Source: Pseudomonas alcaligenes
GTDB lineage: Bacteria > Pseudomonadota > Gammaproteobacteria > Pseudomonadales > Pseudomonadaceae
DNA length: 64,000 nucleotides
Direction: 5' to 3'
Assembly (NCBI RefSeq): GCF_014490745.1
Contig: NZ_LZEU01000001.1
Location: 372,001 to 436,000, forward strand
Shown here: positions 36,542-45,449 of the stretch, piece by piece
Layout: every line of letters begins with the position of its first letter
Position numbering within the stretch: position 1 is the first letter of the stretch
Notes under the pieces: model-generated
Database searches by the model: none
The model's input: only the letters and a program-made list of their open reading frames with translations
What the model was told of the DNA's origin: nothing
Made by a program: the position numbers and the translations under genes

Positions 36542-37472
36542 ACCCGGTATAGCAGGCTCCAGCCCAGCTACGACGCGGCTTGCCGCCGGTTGGCTGATTT
36601 CTGTGCAGGTCTGCGGCACGTCACCCCTGGCTGTGCGGCGGTGAGTAAGTGCTGGTGGATATCCCCGGAAACGGTGGATGACTCTGTGGGCAAGCTGGGT
36701 GGCGATGGCCTCGGCACTAGAGCCCCGTGGCTTGTAGCGCAGTGGTCAAAAAACCGTCCCGCCTCGCGTGGTTGTGCACAAAGTGCGGGGATGGTTCTGT
36801 GGACAAGGTCTGGATGACCGGCTCCAGGCCAGGAGCTGTGCGGCCTGCAGCCTGCTGGGTGTTTTCTGCCCAGTGGCGCCGGGGGTATTCGTCTGGCCCG
36901 GGGCATGGCGCGGCAGCGGTGGACAAGTGCGGGCGATATCCCCGGATTGCGTGGATGGAGCTGTGGACAAACTGGGGAGTGCGGGTGGCTGCCCTAGTCT
37001 CCCGCGGGATGCCGCGTTTAGGTCAAAAAATCAGCTAATTCAATGGCTTGTGCACAAAGTCCGGGGATGGATCTGTGGACAAGGTCTGGATGACTGGGCC
37101 CAGCCCAGGTGCCGTGCGGCTTGCAGCCTGCTGGGTGTTTTCTGCCCAGGCTGGCCGCCAAAGGCGCGCCGGTTCTGCACCATGCCGCGGCGGCGGTGGA
37201 CAAATGCGCGGGATATCCCCGGATTGCGTGGATGGAGTTGTGGACAAACTGGGGAGTGCGGGCCGCTGCCTTAGTCTTCCGTGGGGTTGCGCGTTGCGCT
37301 CAAAAAAGCAGCGGATGCAACGGCTTGTGCACAAAGTGCGGGGATGGATCTGTGGACAGGCTTGGGATGGAACGCGCCAGCCCAGGGGGCATGCGGACTG
37401 GCGGTAATTGCCGGTTTTCTGCACAGGGCCGGCAGCTGGCCTGCTGCACTCGGCACCTGTACCGGCGAGGGC

Positions 37473-38360
37473 TCAGGCGCGGCGGCGCAGGCTCAGCCAG
37501 ATATCCAGGCTGTACACCAGCAGGCCGGCCCAGATGCAGGCGAAGGCCAGCAGTTTGCTCGGGTCGAAGTGCTCGCCGAACAGCAGGGTGGCCTGCAGCA
37601 GCACCAGGGTTGGCGCCAGGTACTGCAGGAAGCCCAGGGTGGTGTAGGGCAGGTGACGCGCAGCGGCGTTGAAGCACACCAGCGGCACCAGGGTGATCGG
37701 CCCGGCGGCGATCAGCCAGAAGGACTCCGCGCTGCCCCAGAAGTCGGCCTGCACGCTCAGGGCGGCGGGGTGCATCAGCAGCCAGCCGAGTGCCAGCGGC
37801 AGCAGCAGCCAGGTTTCCACCACCAGACCGGGCAAGGCTGCCACCGGCGCCTGCTTGCGGATCAATCCGTAGAAACTGAAGCTCAGCGCCAGCGCCAGCG
37901 AGATCCACGGCAGGCTGCCGGCCTGCCACAGCTGCTGCAGCACGCCGAGGGTAGCCAGGCCCACGGCCAGCCACTGCAGGCGGCGCAGGCGCTCGCCGAG
38001 CAGGAGCATGCCCAGCAGTACGTTGATCAGTGGGTTGATGTAGTAGCCGAGGCTGGCTTCGAGCATGCGCCCGTTGTTCACCGCCCACACATAGACTAGC
38101 CAGTTGCAGGCGATCAGCAGGCCGCTGGCGGTCAGTACCGCCAGGCGTTTGGGATTGTCACGCAGTTCGCGCCACCAGCCGGGATGTTTCCAGAACAGCA
38201 GCAGGGCGGCGCCGAACAGCGCCGACCAGATTGCCCGGTGGGCGATGATCTCCATTGCCGGCACGGCGGCGATGGCTTTGAAGTAGAGCGGGAACAGGCC
38301 CCAGATCAGGTAGGCGGCGATGCCGAGCATATAGCCGCGGTTGGGGTGGGCGGAGAGCAT
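37473..38360 (-). CDS. rarD: RarD, EamA-type permease
   Basis: 295 residues with about ten membrane helices in two EamA repeats. The start GYMLGIAAYLIWGLFPLYFK and the motif EIIAHRAIWS are diagnostic of RarD (chloramphenicol-sensitive protein). The natural substrate is unknown. The four-copy non-coding array lies directly downstream of its stop, between it and the GcvR-like gene, with which it is convergent. Confidence 0.92.
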   Translation of the reverse strand: MLSAHPNRGYMLGIAAYLIWGLFPLYFKAIAAVPAMEIIAHRAIWSALFGAALLLFWKHPGWWRELRDNPKRLAVLTASGLLIACNWLVYVWAVNNGRMLEASLGYYINPLINVLLGMLLLGERLRRLQWLAVGLATLGVLQQLWQAGSLPWISLALALSFSFYGLIRKQAPVAALPGLVVETWLLLPLALGWLLMHPAALSVQADFWGSAESFWLIAAGPITLVPLVCFNAAARHLPYTTLGFLQYLAPTLVLLQATLLFGEHFDPSKLLAFACIWAGLLVYSLDIWLSLRRRA

Positions 38361-38528
38361 GGAAGTCCTTGGTGGTTAGGCAGCTAACTAAAGACTCCTG
38401 ATTCTAGTGCCGGCAGGTGGAGCTTGTCTGTGCGATCAGCTTTGCCCGGCGGGGGCGCGTTCGCGAATGTCGTAAGCCAGGCTTTACGCCTGGGCCATGG
38501 GGCGGGTGCAGCCGCGGTCGCAGGGGAA

Positions 38529-39503
38529 TCAGAACAGCTTCAGCGGCTCTTCATCCAGCGCCGCCAGTTGCTCGCGCAGGGCGAGGATCTGGTCGCCCCA
38601 GTAGCGCTCATTGGCAAACCAGGGGAAGGCCAGGGGGAATGCCGGATCGTCCCAGCGCCGGGCGATCCAGGCGCTGTGATGCATCAGGCGCAGGGCGCGC
38701 AGGCCCTCGATCAGCGGCAGCTGGCGCGCATCGAAGTCGTGGAACTCGTTGTAGCCGTCGACCAGCTCGGCCAGCTGGCTCAGGCGTTCGTGGCGCTCGC
38801 CGGCCAGCATCATCCACAGATCCTGTACCGCCGGGCCCATGCGGCAGTCGTCGAGGTCGACGATATGGAAGGCCTCGTCGCGGTGCAGCAGATTGCCCGG
38901 GTGGCAGTCGCCGTGCAGGCGGATCGGCGTGTAGCGCACCCGGCCGAACAGCTCGTCCAGGCGCTTGAGCAGGTCACGGGCTACCGACTCGTAGGCCGGC
39001 AGCAGGCTGCGCGGGACAAAGCCGCCATCGAGCAGGGTGCTCAGCGAGTCGTGGCCGAAGTTGTCCACGGCCAGCGTCTCGCGATGCGCGAACGGGCGGC
39101 TGGCACCGACTGCATGAAGGCGGCCGAGCAGCTGGCCGAGGCCGTACAGCTGGTCGAGGTTGCCCGGCTCCGGCGCGCGGCCGCCACGCCGCGGGAACAG
39201 GGCGAAGCGGAAACCGGCATGCTCGAACAGGCTCTCGCCATCCTGCTGCAGCGGCGCCACCACCGGCACCTCGCAGTCGGCCAGTTCCTGGCTGAAGGCG
39301 TGTTCCTCGCGGATCGCCGCATCGCTCCAGCGGTCGGGGCGGTAGAACTTGGCGATCAGCGGCTGCGCATCCTCGATGCCGACCTGGTAGACGCGGTTCT
39401 CATAGCTGTTCAGCGCCAGCACGCGGGCGTCGCTGAGGTAGCCGAGGCTTTCCACGGCATCCAGTACCAGGTCGGGGGTGAGGGTGGCGAAGGGATGCGA
39501 CAT
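38529..39503 (-). CDS. srkA: Stress response kinase A (YihE family)
   Basis: 324 residues of aminoglycoside-phosphotransferase-like kinase fold. Residues about 30-60 carry SYENRVYQVGIED with the ATP-binding loop and FYRPDRW; the catalytic loop is RLHGDCHPGNLLH (about 195-207) with the Asp base, and IVDLDDCRMGP (about 214-224) supplies the metal Asp. In E. coli the protein is a Ser/Thr kinase that counters stress-induced death. Transcribed in the same direction as rarD and comF but separated by gaps of about 75-170 bp. Confidence 0.93.
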   Translation of the reverse strand: MSHPFATLTPDLVLDAVESLGYLSDARVLALNSYENRVYQVGIEDAQPLIAKFYRPDRWSDAAIREEHAFSQELADCEVPVVAPLQQDGESLFEHAGFRFALFPRRGGRAPEPGNLDQLYGLGQLLGRLHAVGASRPFAHRETLAVDNFGHDSLSTLLDGGFVPRSLLPAYESVARDLLKRLDELFGRVRYTPIRLHGDCHPGNLLHRDEAFHIVDLDDCRMGPAVQDLWMMLAGERHERLSQLAELVDGYNEFHDFDARQLPLIEGLRALRLMHHSAWIARRWDDPAFPLAFPWFANERYWGDQILALREQLAALDEEPLKLF

Positions 39504-39579
39504 GGGCGACTCCGGTAGCGGGGCGCAGAGTGTAGCGCCCCGGCCGCTGGCGGTCGTGTGCAGTCTTCAGAACAGGCTT

Positions 39580-40317
39580 TCAGTTGTCACCGGGCTTGGG
39601 CGTGCGCGCCAGGCAGTAGACATCCACCCGCGCCGCCCCGGCCTTGCGCAGCAGGCGGGCGACGGCCTCGGCAGTGGCGCCGGTGGTCAGCACGTCATCG
39701 ACCAGGGCCACGTGGCGGCCCTCCAGTTCGGCTGCCGGGTGCAGGGCAAAGGCCTGGCGCAGGTTGCGCTTGCGCGCGGCGGCGTCCAGCTCCTGCTGGT
39801 GCGCGCTGTCGTGGGGGCGCTGCAGCCAGTGGCGCTGCACGGGCAGTTGCAGGCTGGCGGCGAGCCAGTCGGCCAGCATCTGCGCCTGGTTGAAGCCGCG
39901 CTGGCGCAGGCGCCGCGCCGACAGTGGCACGGCCAGCAGCAGCTCGGGGCGCGGCAGGTCTTCGCCGAAGGCATGTTGCAGATGATGTGACAGCAGGGTG
40001 GCGAGCAGACGTCCCAAGGGCCAGCGTGCCTGATGCTTGAAGCGGGTGACCAGGCTGTCGAGCGGGAAGCTGTAGCGCCAGGGTGCCTCCACCCGGGCGA
40101 ACGCCGGTGGTCGGCGCAGGCATTCGCCACAGGTCAGATCCGCGCCCGGCAAGGGCAGGGCGCAGACCTGGCAGTGTCCGCCGAGCCAGGGCAGCTCGCC
40201 CTCGCAGGCACTGCACAGGGGGGTAGCGCCATCCGCCGGCTCGTCGCACAGCAGGCAGATTTGTTTGTTTTTTAACCAGATGTAAACCGGGTTGTCGCGA
40301 TATGGTTGACAGCGCAT
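39580..40317 (-). CDS. comF: ComF family phosphoribosyltransferase-like protein
   Basis: 245 residues. N-terminal zinc-type cysteines (CLLC, CSAC, CQVC, CGEC between about 21 and 70) are followed by a type I PRTase fold with LLLAVPLSARRLRQRGFNQA near 127-146 and the PRPP loop VALVDDVLTTGAT near 203-215. ComF is linked to DNA uptake and processing in naturally competent bacteria; the gamma-proteobacterial version (GntX-like) has poorly defined chemistry. Divergent from bioB. Confidence 0.9.
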   Translation of the reverse strand: MRCQPYRDNPVYIWLKNKQICLLCDEPADGATPLCSACEGELPWLGGHCQVCALPLPGADLTCGECLRRPPAFARVEAPWRYSFPLDSLVTRFKHQARWPLGRLLATLLSHHLQHAFGEDLPRPELLLAVPLSARRLRQRGFNQAQMLADWLAASLQLPVQRHWLQRPHDSAHQQELDAAARKRNLRQAFALHPAAELEGRHVALVDDVLTTGATAEAVARLLRKAGAARVDVYCLARTPKPGDN

Positions 40318-40419
40318 AGTCCTTCCCTGACGATGCCGAACAGCCGTTTTCAGCCCAAGAAGCCGATCCAGAACGCCGTGCGCGACCCGTGCACGGTGCT
40401 ACAGAACAAGGAATAGCCC

Positions 40420-41478
40420 ATGAGCGCCAGCCTCGCTTCCGTTACCCGTCACGATTGGTCCCTCGCCGAGGTGAAGGCGCTGTTCGAGCAGCCGTTCAAC
40501 GACCTGCTGTTCCAGGCGCAGACCGTGCACCGTGCGCATTTCGACGCCAACCGCGTGCAGGTCTCGACCCTGCTGTCGATCAAGACCGGCGCCTGCCCGG
40601 AAGACTGCAAGTACTGCCCGCAGTCCGGCCACTACAACACCGGCCTGGACAAGCAGAAGCTGATGGAAGTGCAGAAGGTGCTGGAGGCGGCCGCCGAGGC
40701 CAAGGCCATCGGTTCCACCCGCTTCTGCATGGGCGCGGCGTGGAAGCACCCGTCGGCCAAGGACATGCCCTACGTATTGAAGATGGTCGAGGGCGTGAAG
40801 GCCCTGGGCCTGGAAACCTGCATGACCCTGGGCAAGCTCGATCAGGAGCAGACCCGCGCCCTGGCCGAGGCCGGCCTCGACTACTACAACCACAACCTCG
40901 ACACCTCGCCGGAGTTCTACGGCAACATCATCACCACCCGCACCTACGCCGAGCGCCTGCAGACCCTGGCCTACGTGCGCGATGCAGGGATGAAGATCTG
41001 CTCCGGCGGCATCCTCGGCATGGGCGAGTCGGTCGACGACCGCGCCGGCCTGCTGATCCAGCTGGCCAATCTGCCGGAACACCCGGAGTCGGTGCCGATC
41101 AACATGCTGGTCAAGGTCGAGGGCACGCCGCTGGCCGGCGAGAAGGACGTCGATCCGTTCGACTTCATCCGCATGCTCGCCGTGGCGCGGATCATGATGC
41201 CGAAATCCCACGTGCGCCTGTCCGCCGGCCGCGAGGCGATGAACGAGCAGATGCAGGCCCTGGCCTTTATGGCCGGCGCCAACTCGATCTTCTACGGCGA
41301 GAAGCTGCTGACCACCAAGAACCCGCAGGCCGACAAGGACATGCAGCTGTTCGCCCGTCTCGGCATCAAGCCCGAGGAGCGCGAGGAGCACGCCGACGAG
41401 GTGCACCAGGCCGCCATCGAACAGGCCCTGGTCGAGCAGCGCGACGGCAAGCTGTTCTACAACGCCGCCTCGGCCTGA
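40420..41478 (+). CDS. bioB: Biotin synthase
   Basis: 352 residues, radical SAM enzyme inserting sulfur into dethiobiotin. The [4Fe-4S] SAM cluster ligands are C59, C63 and C66 in [10 protein letters not shown]. Also present are [29 protein letters not shown] and [13 protein letters not shown], all typical of BioB. First gene of bioBFHCD. The 118 bp gap to bioF is filled by a dispersed palindromic repeat. Confidence 0.97.
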   Translation: MSASLASVTRHDWSLAEVKALFEQPFNDLLFQAQTVHRAHFDANRVQVSTLLSIKTGACPEDCKYCPQSGHYNTGLDKQKLMEVQKVLEAAAEAKAIGSTRFCMGAAWKHPSAKDMPYVLKMVEGVKALGLETCMTLGKLDQEQTRALAEAGLDYYNHNLDTSPEFYGNIITTRTYAERLQTLAYVRDAGMKICSGGILGMGESVDDRAGLLIQLANLPEHPESVPINMLVKVEGTPLAGEKDVDPFDFIRMLAVARIMMPKSHVRLSAGREAMNEQMQALAFMAGANSIFYGEKLLTTKNPQADKDMQLFARLGIKPEEREEHADEVHQAAIEQALVEQRDGKLFYNAASA

Positions 41479-41482
41479 ACGC

Positions 41483-41567
41483 CCTTCTCCCCTCGGGAGA
41501 AGGTGGCGCGTAGCGCCGGATGAGGGTGTTTCCCTTGTCCCCGGCCCCTCTGCCAATGGGAGAGGGG
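41483..41567. repeat. Dispersed palindromic intergenic repeat inside the bio operon
   Basis: Hairpin CCTTCTCCC / GGGAGAAGG (41483-41503), then a GGCGC-type mini hairpin (41504-41517) and GGATGAGGG, then a second hairpin CCCCTCT / AGAGGGG (41545-41567). This composite resembles short repeats scattered between genes in many proteobacterial genomes. It fills the bioB-bioF gap and may alter message stability or polarity. Other copies were not seen in this window. Confidence 0.65.
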
Positions 41568-41596
41568 AGCCCGATCTCCAGTTCGCGAATATCGCC

Positions 41597-42766
41597 ATGC
41601 CTTTCGATCTCGCCAGCCGTCTCGCCGAGCGCCGCGCCGCTCATCTCTATCGTCAGCGCCCGCTGCTGGACGGCCCGCAGGGGCCGCTGGTACGGGTCGA
41701 TGGCCGCGAATTGCTGGCCTTCTGCTCCAACGACTACCTGGGCCTGGCCAATCACCCCGAGGTGATCGCGGCCATGCGCGCCGGCGCCGAGCAATGGGGC
41801 GTCGGTGGCGGCGCCTCGCACCTGGTGATCGGCCACAGCACCCCGCACCACCAGCTGGAAGAGGCGCTGGCCGAATTCACCGGCCGGCCGCGCGCGCTGC
41901 TGTTCTCCACCGGCTACATGGCCAATCTGGCAGCGGTGACGGCGCTGGTCGGGCAGGGCGACACGGTGCTGGAAGACCGCCTCAACCACGCCTCCTTGCT
42001 GGATGCCGGCCTGCTCAGCGGCGCGCGCTTCTCCCGTTACCTGCACAACGATGCGGTCAGCCTGGCCAAACGCCTGGACAAGGCCGAAGGCAATACCCTG
42101 GTGGTGAGCGACGGCGTGTTCAGCATGGACGGCGACCTGGCCGACCTGCCGGCACTGTGTGCCGAGGCGCGCAGCAAGGGCGCCTGGGTGATGGTCGATG
42201 ACGCCCACGGCTGCGGCCCGCTGGGCGCCACCGGCGGCGGCATAGTCGAACACTTCGGCCTGGGCCTGGATGATGTGCCGGTGCTGGTCGGCACCCTGGG
42301 CAAGGCCTTCGGCACTGCCGGCGCCTTCGTTGCCGGCTCGGAGGAACTGATCGAAACCTTGATCCAGTTCGCCCGCCCCTATATCTACACCACCAGCCAG
42401 CCGCCGGCGGTGGCCTGCGCCAGCCTCAAGAGCCTGGAGCTGCTGCGCACGGAAAGCTGGCGCCGTGACCATCTGAACCAGCTGATCGCCCGCTTCCGCC
42501 AGGGTGCGGCCGAGATCGGCCTGAGCCTGATGGCCAGCCCGACACCGATCCAGCCGATCCTGGTCGGCGACAGCGAGCGTGCGCTCAAACTCTCCGCGCT
42601 GCTGAAAGAGCGCGGCCTGCTGGTCGGCGCCATCCGCCCGCCGACTGTGCCGGTCGGCGGCGCGCGCTTGCGCGTAACCCTGTCCGCCGCCCACAGCGAG
42701 GCGCAGCTGGAGCAACTGCTCGAAGCCCTGGCCGAGTGCTGGCCGCAGGTGCAGGCCGATGCGTAA
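41597..42766 (+). CDS. bioF: 8-amino-7-oxononanoate synthase
   Basis: 389 residues, PLP enzyme condensing pimeloyl thioester with L-alanine. The PLP lysine is K236 in [12 protein letters not shown]. Also seen are [14 protein letters not shown] near the start, [14 protein letters not shown], and [13 protein letters not shown] with the Asp-x-x-His pair. The ribosome site is weak. Overlaps bioH by eight bases. Confidence 0.97.
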   Translation: MPFDLASRLAERRAAHLYRQRPLLDGPQGPLVRVDGRELLAFCSNDYLGLANHPEVIAAMRAGAEQWGVGGGASHLVIGHSTPHHQLEEALAEFTGRPRALLFSTGYMANLAAVTALVGQGDTVLEDRLNHASLLDAGLLSGARFSRYLHNDAVSLAKRLDKAEGNTLVVSDGVFSMDGDLADLPALCAEARSKGAWVMVDDAHGCGPLGATGGGIVEHFGLGLDDVPVLVGTLGKAFGTAGAFVAGSEELIETLIQFARPYIYTTSQPPAVACASLKSLELLRTESWRRDHLNQLIARFRQGAAEIGLSLMASPTPIQPILVGDSERALKLSALLKERGLLVGAIRPPTVPVGGARLRVTLSAAHSEAQLEQLLEALAECWPQVQADA

Positions 42767-43490
42767 TCCGCTGATCCTGCTGGCCGGCTGGGGCCTCGGC
42801 AGTGCGCCGCTGCAACCCTTGGTGGCGGCGCTGCAGGGGTTGGATCCGCACCTGCGCATCCAGCTGGAGCCATTGCCGGCGCTGGCGCAGGCCGATGTGC
42901 CGGCCTGGCTGGACGAACTGGATGAGCGCCTGCCGCAGGATTGCTGGCTGGGCGGCTGGTCGCTCGGTGGCATGCTCGCCAGTGCCCTGGCAGCGCGGCG
43001 TGGCGAGCGCTGCCGCGGCCTGCTGACCCTGGCCAGCAATGCCTGCTTCGTCGCCCGCAGCGACTGGCCGGCGGCCATGCCGGCGGAGACTTTCGCGCTG
43101 TTCCGCGATGCTTGCGCCGAGAGTGCCGAAGCCACCCTGCGCCGTTTCGCCATGCTTTGCGCCCAGGGCAGCGCCGAGCCGCGCGCGCTGGGGCGCCTGC
43201 TGTTCGGCGGGGCGCCGCAGCCCGATGCGGCGCAGCTGCTGGCAGGGCTCGAGGTGCTGGCCGAGCTGGACAGCCGCCAGGCCCTGCAGGCCTTTGTCGG
43301 GCCGCAGCTGCACCTGTTCGCCGCTGCCGACGGGCTGGTGCCGGCGGCTGCCGCCGGTGAGCTGCAGAGCCTGCTCGGCGATGTCGAGACCGGCCTGATC
43401 GAGGCCGCCAGCCATGCCTTCATGCTGGAGCGCCCGCACGAAGTGGCGGCGGCGATCCAGGCTTTCCTGCACGAGGTGGGTGATGACTGA
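42759..43490 (+). CDS. bioH: Pimeloyl-ACP methyl ester carboxylesterase
   Basis: 243-residue alpha/beta hydrolase that frees pimeloyl-ACP from its methyl ester, ending the BioC-protected elongation. The nucleophile is S68 in GGWSLGGML; the acid is probably the Asp in [11 protein letters not shown] and the base the His in ASHAFMLE near the C-terminus. Eight-base overlaps at both ends (with bioF and bioC) show tight coupling. Unlike E. coli, bioH sits inside the bio operon. Confidence 0.93.
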   Translation: MRNPLILLAGWGLGSAPLQPLVAALQGLDPHLRIQLEPLPALAQADVPAWLDELDERLPQDCWLGGWSLGGMLASALAARRGERCRGLLTLASNACFVARSDWPAAMPAETFALFRDACAESAEATLRRFAMLCAQGSAEPRALGRLLFGGAPQPDAAQLLAGLEVLAELDSRQALQAFVGPQLHLFAAADGLVPAAAAGELQSLLGDVETGLIEAASHAFMLERPHEVAAAIQAFLHEVGDD

Positions 43491-44286
43491 CTGGCACGAG
43501 CAGGGTGGCCTGCCGGACAAGCGCCGGGTGGCCGCCTCCTTCTCCCGCGCGGCAGACAGCTACGACAGCGTCGCCGCCCTGCAGCGCGCGGTGGGCATCG
43601 AGCTGCTGGCGCGTCTGCCGGCGCAGCTGGCACCGCAGCGCTGGCTGGATCTGGGCTGCGGCACTGGGCATTTCAGCCGGGTGCTGGCGGCGCGTTTCCC
43701 GCAGGCCGAGGGCGTGGCCGTGGATCTGGCCGAAGGCATGCTGCGCCATGCCCGTCCACTGGGCGGCGCGCAGCGCTTCGTTGCCGGCGATGCCGAGCAT
43801 CTGCCGCTGCGCGACGGCTGCGTCGACCTGCTGTTCTCCAGCTTGGCCGTGCAGTGGTGCGCCGACTTCGTCAGCGTGCTCAGCGAGGCGCGGCGGGTGC
43901 TGCGTCCGGGCGGCGTGCTGGCCTTCAGCAGCCTGTGCGTCGGCACCCTGCAGGAGCTGCGCGACAGCTGGCAGGCGGTGGACGGCTTCGTCCACGTCAA
44001 CCGCTTCCGTCGCTTCGCCGATTACCAGCAGCTGTGCGCCGCCAGCGGCCTGCAACTGGTGGATCTGCGCCGCCAGGCGCATGCCCTGCATTTCGCCGAT
44101 CTGCGCCAGCTGACCCATGAACTCAAGGCGCTCGGCGCGCACAACCTCAACCCCGGGCGTCCCGGCGGCCTGACCGGGCGGGCGCGGATTCGCGCGCTGG
44201 TCGAGGCCTACGAGCGCTTCCGGCAGCCACAGGGCCTGCCGGCCACCTACCAGGTGGTCTACGGCGTGCTGAGCAAGCCGCTGTAG
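43483..44286 (+). CDS. bioC: Malonyl-ACP O-methyltransferase
   Basis: 267 residues. SAM-binding motif [14 protein letters not shown] begins near residue 55 and [13 protein letters not shown] follows. [22 protein letters not shown] at the start is the conserved BioC opening. It methylates malonyl-ACP to disguise it for fatty-acid synthase and so starts pimelate synthesis. The start follows from the eight-base overlap with bioH and this conserved opening. Confidence 0.95.
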   Translation: MTDWHEQGGLPDKRRVAASFSRAADSYDSVAALQRAVGIELLARLPAQLAPQRWLDLGCGTGHFSRVLAARFPQAEGVAVDLAEGMLRHARPLGGAQRFVAGDAEHLPLRDGCVDLLFSSLAVQWCADFVSVLSEARRVLRPGGVLAFSSLCVGTLQELRDSWQAVDGFVHVNRFRRFADYQQLCAASGLQLVDLRRQAHALHFADLRQLTHELKALGAHNLNPGRPGGLTGRARIRALVEAYERFRQPQGLPATYQVVYGVLSKPL

Positions 44287-44340
44287 CACGCCCTGACAAC
44301 CGCTTCGTGAGCCCGGCTCGCCACCACGGAACTCCTCCCC

Positions 44341-45027
44341 ATGAACCAGGCCTATTTCGTCACCGGTACGGACACTGAAATCGGCAAGACCACCATCGCC
44401 GCCGGCCTGCTGCACAAGGCGCGGCTGGCCGGCCTGAGCACGGCGGCGGCCAAGCCGGTGGCCTCGGGCTGCGTGCAGACGCCTGCCGGCCTGCGCAACG
44501 ACGACGCCCTGGCCCTGCTCGGCCAGTGCTCGCTGACCTTGGGCTACGCCGAGGTCAACCCGTTCGCCTTCGCGCCGGCCATCGCCCCGCACCTGGCCGC
44601 GCGCGAGGCTGGCGTCGAGCTGGATGTGGCGCACCTGCTGCCGGCGGTACGGCGGGTGCTGGACAAGGCGGCCGACTTCACCCTGGTGGAAGGCGCCGGC
44701 GGCTGGCGCGTGCCGCTGGCCGGCGACGAGAGCCTCTCCGACCTGGCCGTGGCGCTGAATCTGCCGGTGATCCTGGTAGTCGGCGTGCGCCTGGGCTGCA
44801 TCAACCATGCTGTGCTCAGCGCCGAGGCGGTCATCCGCGACGGTTTGCACCTGGCCGGCTGGGTGGCGAATATCGTCGACCCGCACACCTCGCGCCTGCA
44901 GGAAAACCTGGCGACCCTGGCCGAGCGCCTGCCAGCCCCCTGCCTGGGACAGGTGCCGCGCCTGGCCGAGGCGAGCCCGGCGGCGGTAGCGGCCTACCTG
45001 CAACTGGCACCGCTCGGCAGGGAGTAA
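44341..45027 (+). CDS. bioD: Dethiobiotin synthetase
   Basis: 228 residues. P-loop GTDTEIGKTT (about 9-18) and EGAGGWRVPL (about 119-128) are diagnostic. It closes the ureido ring of dethiobiotin using ATP and CO2. Final gene of bioBFHCD, with a 54 bp gap after bioC. Confidence 0.96.
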   Translation: MNQAYFVTGTDTEIGKTTIAAGLLHKARLAGLSTAAAKPVASGCVQTPAGLRNDDALALLGQCSLTLGYAEVNPFAFAPAIAPHLAAREAGVELDVAHLLPAVRRVLDKAADFTLVEGAGGWRVPLAGDESLSDLAVALNLPVILVVGVRLGCINHAVLSAEAVIRDGLHLAGWVANIVDPHTSRLQENLATLAERLPAPCLGQVPRLAEASPAAVAAYLQLAPLGRE

Positions 45028-45124
45028 TAAGCCGGTAGTCGGCCATAGCCTTTTGCTTGTACGTTTTTTGAGCATTTTCTGCTTCAATGAACAGCGTCAG
45101 TCCGTCCCTGTCGGGAGTCGTTGT

Positions 45125-45403
45125 ATGGAAATCACCGCTAGTGCCTTCAACTCGGGCCTGAACGCCATCCAGGCGGGGCAGCGCCGTGTCGATCAGGCGG
45201 CCGGCGAGATTGCCGGGGCTGCCGTGACGCCCCAGGAACCGAGCGAGGCCGCCCAGGCCCCGGCCTTCGGTCGTGATGTGCAGGCCGACCTGGCGCAGAG
45301 CCTGGTGGCCCTGCAGGTTGGCAAGGTCGAGGCGCAGGCCGGTGCCAAAGTGGTCGAGACGGCCGACGAAGTTCTGGGCACCCTGATCGATACCCGCGCC
45401 TGA
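45125..45403 (+). CDS. Small protein resembling the tail of flagellar rod/hook proteins
   Basis: 92 residues, no signal peptide. The N-terminus (MEITASAFNSGLNAIQAGQ) and the C-terminus (AKVVETADEVLGTLIDTRA) look like the terminal heptad helices of FlgB/FlgC/FlgE-type proteins, which pair in the flagellar axial structure, but the central domain is missing. No flagellar genes are close. An orphan member of the same coiled-coil family is the best description. In the PAO1 order a hypothetical protein sits at this place after bioD. Confidence 0.65.
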   Translation: MEITASAFNSGLNAIQAGQRRVDQAAGEIAGAAVTPQEPSEAAQAPAFGRDVQADLAQSLVALQVGKVEAQAGAKVVETADEVLGTLIDTRA

Positions 45404-45449
45404 CGGCGCGTCTATCCGGGACTCGCCCGCCAGGAGGGCGAGGAGGAAG

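Larger units (their letters stand above)
36388..37440. repeat. Four-copy ~270 bp non-coding tandem array with phased DnaA-box-like motifs
   Basis: Copies begin at 36388, 36655, 36919 and 37196 (lengths 267, 264, 277 and about 245). Each holds two modules. Module 1: GATATCCCC, then 27 bp start-to-start to TGTGGACAA or a variant (36421, 36685, 36962, 37239). Module 2: the perfect palindrome TTGTGCACAA (36507, 36772, 37048, 37325), then exactly 26 bp start-to-start to TGTGGAYAA or TGTGGACAG (36533, 36798, 37074, 37351). GGTCAAAAAA-like A-runs precede module 2. TGTGGATAA is the complement of the DnaA box TTATCCACA; TGTGGACAA complements TTGTCCACA, the DnaA box of high-GC actinobacteria. The copies keep no common reading frame. 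This is not oriC by context (no dnaA or rpmH nearby); a DnaA-titrating or replication-control locus is the leading guess. Confidence 0.85.

Noticed and set aside
36414..37424. Several short open frames on both strands in the tandem array, with recurring peptides such as VHKVRGW
   Set aside because: Unit lengths of 264, 267 and 277 do not keep a common frame, starts and Shine-Dalgarno sites are missing, and conservation follows DNA motifs rather than codons.
36388..37440. The array as the chromosomal origin oriC
   Set aside because: In Pseudomonas oriC lies by dnaA and rpmH; none of those genes is here, and no AT-rich unwinding region accompanies the boxes.
36388..37440. The array as a CRISPR locus
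   Set aside because: Units are about 270 bp, imperfect and in only four copies, with no short repeat-spacer pattern and no cas genes in the window.
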